5,829 nucleotides of DNA from Elusimicrobia bacterium RIFCSPLOWO2_01_FULL_54_10 (GTDB lineage: Bacteria > Elusimicrobiota > Elusimicrobia > 2-02-FULL-39-32). A model generated the notes under the pieces. It made no database searches. It worked only from the letters and a program-made list of their open reading frames with translations, and was not told the DNA's origin. Shown piece after piece: positions 1 through 4,187 of this stretch (its first letter is position 1; the number at the start of each line of letters is the position of its first letter). Location of the stretch: NCBI GenBank assembly GCA_001799975.1, contig MGUQ01000022.1, positions 8,956-14,784 on the forward strand, given 5' to 3'. A program made the position numbers and the translations under genes.

Positions 1-201
1 AAGCACGACTTTTTCAACGCGGAGGCACGACTTTTCCTGTTCACCGGCCTTCTCGGGGGCTTTACCACCTTCTCCGCCTTCGGCCTGGAAACGGTCTACC
101 TCATCCACCGGCAGGAATATGCCATCGCTTTTTTCTATGTGCTGTCGAGCGTTGCGGTCGGCATCGCTGCTCTTTGGTTTGGAATTAAGATAATTCCCTA
201 G
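1..201 (+). CDS. crcB: Fluoride efflux channel CrcB/FluC, C-terminal half (5' end outside window)
   Basis: Reading frame 1 is open from the first base to TAG at 199-201 and gives 66 residues. Residues 19-30 read GGFTTFSAFGLE, the family's signature (usually GGFTTFSTF.LE). It contains the break in the third membrane helix that holds the structural sodium ion and the two phenylalanines (here F24 and F27) that line the fluoride pores. A last hydrophobic helix spans about residues 41-62, and the protein ends IKIIP. Family members are about 120-130 residues, so roughly the N-terminal half lies upstream of the window. The known role is passive export of fluoride through a dual-topology dimer in the inner membrane. 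Any fluoride riboswitch or promoter would lie before base 1. No convincing terminator follows the stop. Identity is secure; only the start is missing. Confidence 0.93.
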   Translation, partial: KHDFFNAEARLFLFTGLLGGFTTFSAFGLETVYLIHRQEYAIAFFYVLSSVAVGIAALWFGIKIIP

Positions 202-206
202 AAACA

Positions 207-266
207 GATAAACTCGTAAACTACAAGCTCGAAATCTACCGCTACCATATCGGCGATTACCGCTAA
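207..266 (+). pseudogene. Relic of a RelE/ParE-type toxin gene (core strand only)
   Basis: Starting at GAT 207, the frame ends in a short peptide, KLEIYRYHIGDYR, followed by TAA at 264-266. It resembles the conserved core of RelE/ParE toxins, where a stretch like YRxRIGDYRVIY is the most recognisable part of the fold. Here the protein stops right after GDYR. The upstream half is missing because the frame is closed by TAA at 186-188, inside crcB, and there is no start codon. No obvious continuation is seen in the other frames after 266. I read this as the remains of a toxin gene deleted on both sides, next to an intact toxin-antitoxin pair. It is only about 19 codons long, so chance resemblance is possible. 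Confidence 0.42.
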
Positions 267-308
267 CCTTCGTCCTTGTATCACCCCAATTTCTACACAC
301 ATAGACAT

Positions 309-347
309 AATTCCCTAAAGCTACCCCCATCCTCCTTCCGTAAAATT
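309..347 (+). repeat. Promoter-like block upstream of brnTA resembling that at 984-1025
   Basis: AATTCCCT at 309-316, CCCCC at 324-328 and TAAAATT at 341-347 recur in the same order at 984-991, 1002-1006 and 1019-1025. The CCCCC-to-TAAAATT distance is the same (12 nt) in both, but the bases between are not conserved. The copy at 984-1025 contains a functional-looking promoter, while this one lacks a usable -35 (AAGCTA). It may be a decayed duplicate flanking the toxin-antitoxin pair, or a coincidence of short words. Confidence 0.3.
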
Positions 348-384
348 GTATCCAGGACGTTCAATTAACCTGGAGGGGGCAATC

Positions 385-413
385 TTGACGCATACCTATA
401 TTAGTGGTATATT
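385..413 (+). promoter_or_regulatory. Promoter of brnTA (TTGACG - 17 nt - TATATT, extended -10)
   Basis: The -35 box is TTGACG at 385-390 and the -10 box TATATT at 408-413, with a 17-nt spacer. TGG at 405-407 makes an extended -10 (TGn). Transcription would begin about 419-422, leaving only about 4-7 nt before the brnT ATG at 426. The -10 box lies inside a palindrome, which suggests repression by the antitoxin. Confidence 0.72.
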
Positions 414-420
414 ATACCTA
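392..420 (+). promoter_or_regulatory. Candidate operator of brnTA: palindrome plus repeated ATACCTA half-sites
   Basis: GGTATATTATACC at 406-418 is a perfect dyad around T412 with 6-base arms, and it covers the -10 box. ATACCTA occurs at 392-398 and again at 414-420, exactly 22 bp apart (about two helical turns). Between them, GGTAT at 406-410 lies in the opposite orientation. Three half-sites across spacer and -10 fit a ribbon-helix-helix antitoxin such as BrnA binding as stacked dimers. BrnTA autoregulation is established for the family; this particular binding site is inferred. Confidence 0.55.
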
Positions 421-425
421 AGTCG

Positions 426-764
426 ATGAAACTCATCGACGATCCTGTTGCAGAAAAATGGCTTCAATCCTTTGACCCTGAACCTGATGGCTTTGATTGG
501 GACAAGGGAAACAGGAGCAAGAATCTCAAACATGGGGTAACGCAGGAAGAAATTGAATCCATATTCGAGAATGAGCATGGATTTGCCGGAAGAATATCGG
601 AGCCTGCTCATGCGGAATGGAGAGGTCTCATCTTGGGCCAAAGCAACACCGGAAAACTGCTTGCTTTGATTTTTACCCGTCGAGAGGACAGAATCAGGCC
701 TATTTCCTGCAGACCGATGAGAAAGTGGGAGGTGAAAAAATATCATGAAAGCACAAAAGCGTAA
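426..764 (+). CDS. brnT: BrnT-family type II toxin (DUF497, RelE-like ribonuclease fold)
   Basis: The gene encodes 112 residues. Family marks run in order: FDWD at 23-26, NLKHGV at 33-38, an acidic helix EEIESIF at 41-47, HAEWR at 62-66, G71 and G76 around the LILGQSNTGKLL strand pair, then FTRREDRIRPISCR at 83-96 and E102/Y106 near the end. These match the BrnT pattern FxWDxxKxxxNxxKHGV...R..G....G...V..T.R...IR.IS.R. BrnT toxins cleave RNA and block translation until bound by BrnA. The start is fixed: an in-frame TAG lies at 402-404, and ATG 426 is the only start codon before the FDWD motif. It has no Shine-Dalgarno sequence and sits a few bases after the predicted transcription start, so the mRNA looks leaderless. 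About 22 residues precede FDWD, longer than many BrnT proteins. The 3' end overlaps brnA by 20 nt. Base composition is more A+T-rich than in the flanking genes, consistent with acquisition. Confidence 0.9.
   Translation: MKLIDDPVAEKWLQSFDPEPDGFDWDKGNRSKNLKHGVTQEEIESIFENEHGFAGRISEPAHAEWRGLILGQSNTGKLLALIFTRREDRIRPISCRPMRKWEVKKYHESTKA
728..734 (+). promoter_or_regulatory. Ribosome binding site of brnA inside brnT
   Basis: GGAGGTG at 728-734, within the brnT coding sequence, lies 10 nt before the brnA ATG at 745. It is a strong site, in contrast to the toxin, which has none. This fits preferential translation of antitoxin from the shared transcript. Confidence 0.65.
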
Positions 765-978
765 AAGAAATAGTGATGAGCAGGTTAGGGAGTTTGAAAC
801 CCGGGACCTTGGGAAAGACATCAAAAAACTGCATGTCATACGTCCCGAGAAAATATCCACTTCCATTGTCCTTGATCCCGTGATGATCACGCGTCTTCAG
901 AGCAAAGCAAAGAAGAGAGGCATCGGATATCAAACCATGATGAAAATCATTGTTTACGAAAACATTAATCGATATTGA
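745..978 (+). CDS. brnA: BrnA-family antitoxin (ribbon-helix-helix, CopG-like)
   Basis: The gene encodes 77 residues. The N-terminal half (1-36) is charged and probably the flexible toxin-wrapping part. The C-terminal half is a ribbon-helix-helix DNA-binding domain: strand STSIVLD at 38-44, helix 45-58 (PVMITRLQSKAKKR), the diagnostic turn GIGYQT at 59-64, and the second helix to residue 75. The GIGYQT turn is typical of CopG/BrnA antitoxins (COG5304 type). It starts 20 nt before brnT ends, so the pair is translationally coupled. Known function of the family: neutralise BrnT and, as a complex, repress the shared promoter. The dyad at 392-420 is the likely target here. The toxin-first order is normal for brnTA. 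No terminator is visible after the stop. Confidence 0.88.
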   Translation: MKAQKRKRNSDEQVREFETRDLGKDIKKLHVIRPEKISTSIVLDPVMITRLQSKAKKRGIGYQTMMKIIVYENINRY

Positions 979-995
979 GTGTGAATTCCCTGACC

Positions 996-1024
996 TTGTA
1001 TCCCCCTCCGATTTAGGCTAAAAT
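996..1024 (+). promoter_or_regulatory. Promoter of the radical SAM gene (TTGTAT - 17 nt - TAAAAT)
   Basis: TTGTAT at 996-1001 and TAAAAT at 1019-1024 are separated by 17 nt. Transcription would start near 1030-1033, at or just before the ATG at 1034, giving a leaderless message. No Shine-Dalgarno sequence is present upstream of that ATG. The -35 box is only a partial match, so confidence is moderate. Confidence 0.55.
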
Positions 1025-1033
1025 TAAGAAATA

Positions 1034-2443
1034 ATGAAATTTCTCTTCCTCTATTGGAACCACCCCGTGGAGCCCCTCGGGCTCATGTATCTCTCCGCCG
1101 CGCTTAAGCAGGCTGGGCACCACGCCAAGATCGGCATCATCGGCGGCAAAAAGGACCTGGGCGAGCTCACCCGGGAGTATCAGCCCGACGCCGTAGCCGC
1201 CTCCGTCATGACCGGCAGCCACATCGAGTTCATGGAAATCGTCAAGAAACTGCGGCAGGTCAAGCCCCTCATCTCCATCATGGGCGGCACCCACCCCACT
1301 TTCAGCCCTGAAGTACTCGAAGAATATCCCGATTTGGATGTGGTGGCCCTGGGTGAAGCCGAAGACCCCCTTGTGGAGTTCGCCAACGCGGTCCGCGACG
1401 GCAAAGATACCACCAAGATCGCCAACCTTTGGGTGCGCAAGGACGGCAAGATCCATAAGAACGAAATGCGCGAGCTGCGCCAGGATCTCGACAACCTTCC
1501 TTTCCCCGACCGTGAAATTGTTTACGAACACGACATCTGGAAGCGCCAACCCATCCGCCATTTCATCGCCTGCCGCGGCTGCGCCTACCGCTGCACTTAT
1601 TGTTTCAACAACGCCGTGGTGGACCTTTATAAAGGGCTTGGAAAATGGGTGCGTTGGCGCAGCGTGGACAAAGTGGTGCAGGAAGTCAAAGAGACGATGG
1701 ATCAGTGGGGCGGCAAGTTTGTCTATTTTCAGGACGACATCTTCATCATGGACAAAGAGTGGCTCGCGGAATTTGCGGAAAAATACGCCAAAGTAGTAAA
1801 CCTCCCTTTCCATTGCCACGTCCGGCCCAATTTAGTTGACGAAAAGAGCGCCCAGCTTTTGAAGAAGGCTGGTTGCTACTCAGTCCACATGGCTTTGGAG
1901 ACTGCAAATGATGAGCTGCGCAAACTGATCGAGCGCGACATGCCCAAGGAGACCATCTTGAATGCCGCCAAGGCCCTGAATAACAACGGCATTAGGATCA
2001 TGCTCCAAAACATCCTGGGGTTGCCCACCAGCACGCTTCACAACGATTTTGAGACCCTGGAAATGAACATCGAATGCCAGCCGCTCTACGCCTGGACATC
2101 TCTTTTCCAGCCTTATCCACGCCTGGAGCTTACCCGGTATGCCCGGGAGAAGGGCCTGCTTGAAAAAGACGCGGAGAAGGACATCGGCAAGAAATTCTTC
2201 GGTGCCTCCATTTTGAAGCTCGACCAGAAGAAGGAACGGGAACACCTGCAAAAATGGTTTGCCGTGGCCGCGGCCTATCCGGTGCTTTACAAATCCGGCA
2301 TTGTGGACCTTCTCATCCGCGCCCCGGACACTCCTGCCGTGCGCAAGACCTACCATTGGGTTTATGACAAGTTCCGTAAATATAAGGATTCCCAGCTATA
2401 TGGCATGGACCTCGAATCCGCCAATGAGGGGATGGAAGACTAG
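1034..2443 (+). CDS. B12-binding-domain radical SAM protein (BchE-like, COG1032), substrate unknown
   Basis: The gene encodes 469 residues. Residues 1-125 form a cobalamin-binding-like Rossmann domain: MKFLFLYWNHPVEPLGLMYL at the start, GGTHPTFSPE at 84-93 and GEAEDPL at 107-113. They lack the DxHxxG cobalt-ligand motif, as is usual in this class. The radical SAM core follows: C183-x3-C187-x2-C190 for the [4Fe-4S] cluster (preceded by C180), YFQDDIFIMD at 231-240, HVRPNLVD at 262-269, GCYSVHMALET at 280-290 and NILGLPTST at 326-334. Residues 385-469 form a helical tail with no recognised accessory cluster. Family members do cobalamin-assisted methylation, cyclisation or ring formation on lipids, cofactors or peptides; nothing here identifies the substrate. 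Start choice: an in-frame TAA lies at 1025-1027, and the next Met (18) would cut the conserved PLGLMYL helix. It appears monocistronic, since a separate promoter follows 10 nt after the stop. Confidence 0.88.
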   Translation: MKFLFLYWNHPVEPLGLMYLSAALKQAGHHAKIGIIGGKKDLGELTREYQPDAVAASVMTGSHIEFMEIVKKLRQVKPLISIMGGTHPTFSPEVLEEYPDLDVVALGEAEDPLVEFANAVRDGKDTTKIANLWVRKDGKIHKNEMRELRQDLDNLPFPDREIVYEHDIWKRQPIRHFIACRGCAYRCTYCFNNAVVDLYKGLGKWVRWRSVDKVVQEVKETMDQWGGKFVYFQDDIFIMDKEWLAEFAEKYAKVVNLPFHCHVRPNLVDEKSAQLLKKAGCYSVHMALETANDELRKLIERDMPKETILNAAKALNNNGIRIMLQNILGLPTSTLHNDFETLEMNIECQPLYAWTSLFQPYPRLELTRYAREKGLLEKDAEKDIGKKFFGASILKLDQKKEREHLQKWFAVAAAYPVLYKSGIVDLLIRAPDTPAVRKTYHWVYDKFRKYKDSQLYGMDLESANEGMED

Positions 2444-2453
2444 CGCCACCCTA

Positions 2454-2482
2454 TTGACACCCGCCCTTTGAGGGGGTATATT
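2454..2482 (+). promoter_or_regulatory. Promoter of the metal efflux operon (TTGACA - 17 nt - TATATT)
   Basis: A consensus -35 TTGACA at 2454-2459 and a -10 TATATT at 2477-2482 are separated by exactly 17 nt. Predicted start is about 2488-2490, so the leader before ATG 2499 would be only about 10 nt. The spacer is strongly C- then G-rich and contains a dyad (separate entry), implying repression in the absence of metal, because the core promoter itself is strong. A MerR-type activator is unlikely because such promoters carry 19-20-nt spacers. Confidence 0.75.
2459..2478 (+). promoter_or_regulatory. Candidate metal-repressor operator in the promoter spacer
   Basis: Between the -35 and -10 boxes, ACCCGCCCT is followed by TTG and then AGGGGGTA, an imperfect dyad with CCCT/AGGG as its perfect inner arms. 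Operators of CsoR/RcnR-type copper or nickel repressors are similarly C-tract/G-tract dyads flanked by TA and overlapping the promoter. The resemblance is general, not base-for-base, and no regulator gene lies in the window. Confidence 0.33.
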
Positions 2483-2498
2483 TAAAGGCAGGAATCCT

Positions 2499-2882
2499 AT
2501 GAAATTGAGAATGCTGCTTTCGCTGGCATTGACCCTGGGGCTTTCCGTTTCCGCCCTCCGGGATTGTCCCGTTCAAAAAGATCCCGTCAAAAAATCGCAA
2601 TCCTGCTGCTGCCCCGAAGGCAGCGGAACCTCCTGCCCAACGGACCAAAGCAAAGCGGGCAGCAAGAACACCCTCTGCTGCGCCCAGTCCAAAGCTGTCT
2701 CTCATGAAGCAACGATATTTGCCCCAGAAACCAAAACATCCAACCCCCACTTTGCCGCGCATCCTGCCGCTGCGATTTTGAATCCTGATCTCACAGTCCG
2801 CGCGTTGATTGAAATCACTGCTTCAGCAGGCCCTCCCGGGGCCTGCCCTCTCCGCCTCACCTCCAGAGCGCCTCCCGTATAA
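2499..2882 (+). CDS. Small secreted cysteine-rich protein heading the metal efflux operon
   Basis: The gene encodes 127 residues of no family that I recognise. A clear signal peptide covers residues 1-19 (KLR, hydrophobic LLSLALTLGLSV, then SVSA before Leu20). There is no lipobox, so the mature protein should be soluble in the periplasm. The mature part has eight cysteines: C23, the triplet C36-C38, C46, the pair C60-C61, and C116. This SQSCCCPE...SC...LCC arrangement in an otherwise Lys/Ser/Gln-rich segment looks like a thiolate metal site. Residues 68-127 are low in cysteine and end in SRAPPV. AGGA at 2490-2493 lies 5 nt before the ATG. It is the first gene after a strong promoter and precedes the three-gene efflux system by 75 nt, so it is inferred to bind or buffer the exported metal, probably copper or silver. 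Role unproven; the coding call itself is good. Confidence 0.72.
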   Translation: MKLRMLLSLALTLGLSVSALRDCPVQKDPVKKSQSCCCPEGSGTSCPTDQSKAGSKNTLCCAQSKAVSHEATIFAPETKTSNPHFAAHPAAAILNPDLTVRALIEITASAGPPGACPLRLTSRAPPV

Positions 2883-2911
2883 CCAAATCGCACCGAGTCG
2901 TTAATCGGCAG

Positions 2912-2948
2912 AAGCGCATCATCCTTGCGCTTGGGTTTTGTTATTTTT
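2912..2948 (+). terminator. Terminator-like hairpin (possible attenuator) before the outer-membrane factor gene
   Basis: AAGCGCA at 2912-2918 pairs perfectly with TGCGCTT at 2926-2932 around a 7-nt loop. After GGG comes a T-rich run, TTTTGTTATTTTT (2936-2948). This resembles an intrinsic terminator, but the stem is short and the run is offset by three G, so read-through is likely. It would reduce expression of the efflux genes relative to the Cys-rich gene. The T run also leads straight into the ribosome binding site of the next gene. Confidence 0.45.
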
Positions 2949-2953
2949 GGAGG
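2949..2953 (+). promoter_or_regulatory. Ribosome binding site that sets the start of the outer-membrane factor
   Basis: GGAGG at 2949-2953 lies 4 nt before ATG 2958. This favours ATG 2958 over the in-frame TTG at 2925, which has no such site and would place 11 residues before the signal peptide. Confidence 0.7.
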
Positions 2954-2957
2954 TTCC

Positions 2958-4187
2958 ATGAAATTTCACATTCTGTTTATTCTGGCTTTAACCGGGCTCG
3001 CGGCCCGGACTGAAAAAGCCTGGTCCGAAGAGCTCCTACTGAAGGAAGCCCTCGAGACCGCTCTGGCCAAAAACCCCGACATTGAGGCATTCCACAGGGC
3101 GCATCGGGCGGCGGCCTCGCGCGTGGGCGCAGAACAGGGCTATGACAGCACAAAAATTTTCTTCGAAAGCATGTATTCCGGACGGGAGCGTACGATCGGG
3201 GTTTCTCAGGACATCCCTTTCCCCGGCAAGCTCACCTTGCGCGGCGCCGTGGCACGCAGGGAAGCGGACATGGCGGAACAGGCTCTCAGATCCAAAGAGC
3301 TGGATGTGGCCGCAAAAGTCCGCGCGGCTTACGCCATGCTTTATCTGGCGCGCAAGTCCATTGACATCTACGAAGAAAGCGCGGGGCTCGTACGGCACTT
3401 CGCCAAGGCTGCCGAAGCCAAATACGCCTCCGGCAAAGCCGGCCAGGTGGACGCTTTGAAAGCCCAGATGGAGCTCGCCAAAATCCAGAACGCACTTGTG
3501 GCACTGGAGCAGGAAAAAGAAACCGCCCAGGCCATGCTCAACATCCTCATGAATCAGGACCCGGAAACCCCTCTCGGGACTCTTCAGGAACCGAAGCTGA
3601 TGGATTTGAAGCTCGAGTATTTGAGCCTCTCTCAAGCTGCTCTGGCCAACCGCCCGGAACTCCGTGAAAGCCTCCACCATGTCCACCATTTCAAAGCCGC
3701 GCTCAGATCCGCCCGGTTCAATTATTTGCCTGATTTTATGGTCCAGGCCCGCCGGCGTTCGGCGGACAATCCCGAAATGGACGGGTCTTCTGATTTCATG
3801 ATTGGGGCAACCGTACCCTTATGGGTTTCCAAGCCCTACGGCAACGCGCGCGCCGCAAAACTTGAAGCCGAGAAGAGCGAGGCCGAATTTCAGTCCGTCA
3901 AAAACATGACCCTCTGGACGTTGAAGGACCTCCTCGCCAAAGTTCAGGCGGCAAAACGGCTGGTGGAACTTTACCGCACCAGCGTGATTCCTCTGGCGGA
4001 GAACGCGCTCAAAGTGACCCAGGCCGCCTATCTTTCCGACCGGAGCAGCCTGCTGGACCTGATCGATGTTCAAAGGAACTACCTTCAATTCCGCCTGGAA
4101 CATCATCAGCATTTGGCTGAATATGAAAAATCTCTCGCCGAGCTCGAGCAAATCGTAGGCATTCCCCTTTCGGAGGTGAAACAATGA
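2958..4187 (+). CDS. TolC-family outer-membrane efflux protein (CusC/CzcC type)
   Basis: From ATG 2958 the protein is 409 residues. The N-terminus is a signal peptide (KFHILFILALTGLAA, cleavage between about 16 and 23). The rest shows the two tandem outer-membrane-efflux repeats of the family. Repeat 1 runs about 24-200: LLLKEALETALAKNPDIEA, then SQDIPFPGKL at 83-92 at the strand/helix junction, then the long amphipathic helices with YASGKAGQVDALKAQ at 156-170. Repeat 2 runs about 216-405: NRPEL at 231-235, YLPDF at 256-260, GATVPLW at 283-289, and RSSLLDLIDVQRNYL at 362-376. Family members trimerise into a channel through the outer membrane and periplasm. Unlike many CusC proteins it has no cysteine at all, so it cannot be lipid-anchored. 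The stop overlaps the next start as ATGA, so translation is coupled to the adaptor. Specificity for a metal system rests on the neighbours. Confidence 0.92.
   Translation: MKFHILFILALTGLAARTEKAWSEELLLKEALETALAKNPDIEAFHRAHRAAASRVGAEQGYDSTKIFFESMYSGRERTIGVSQDIPFPGKLTLRGAVARREADMAEQALRSKELDVAAKVRAAYAMLYLARKSIDIYEESAGLVRHFAKAAEAKYASGKAGQVDALKAQMELAKIQNALVALEQEKETAQAMLNILMNQDPETPLGTLQEPKLMDLKLEYLSLSQAALANRPELRESLHHVHHFKAALRSARFNYLPDFMVQARRRSADNPEMDGSSDFMIGATVPLWVSKPYGNARAAKLEAEKSEAEFQSVKNMTLWTLKDLLAKVQAAKRLVELYRTSVIPLAENALKVTQAAYLSDRSSLLDLIDVQRNYLQFRLEHHQHLAEYEKSLAELEQIVGIPLSEVKQ

Noticed and set aside
276..311. TTGTAT at 276-281 as the -35 box of another promoter
   Set aside because: No acceptable -10 box lies 16-18 nt downstream. 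The nearest TAAT-containing hexamer is about 24 nt away.
351..374. Inverted repeat TCCAGG ... CCTGGA with a 12-nt loop
   Set aside because: Six-base arms, a long A+T-rich loop and no T-run afterwards. Too weak to call a terminator for crcB or an operator.
396..890. Minus-strand open frame across brnT and brnA
   Set aside because: Both plus-strand genes match known families and overlap correctly. The antisense frame spans both without respecting their boundaries.
1013..1819. Long open frame on the minus strand (268 codons) opposite the radical SAM gene
   Set aside because: It lies entirely opposite a gene with clear motifs. Its translation is rich in His/Val/Gly/Ala with no domain I can name, as expected from mirrored codon bias.
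2454..2482. MerR/CueR-type activator site
   Set aside because: Those promoters have 19-20-nt spacers. This one is 17 nt with consensus boxes and should be active without distortion.
2925..2957. TTG 2925 as the start of the outer-membrane factor
   Set aside because: It lies inside the hairpin, lacks a ribosome site, and would put 11 residues ahead of a normal signal peptide. ATG 2958 has GGAGG at a suitable distance.
2702..2959. Minus-strand open frame opposite the 3' end of the Cys-rich gene and the following gap
   Set aside because: No ribosome site or recognisable protein. The plus-strand gene has a promoter, a ribosome site and a signal peptide.
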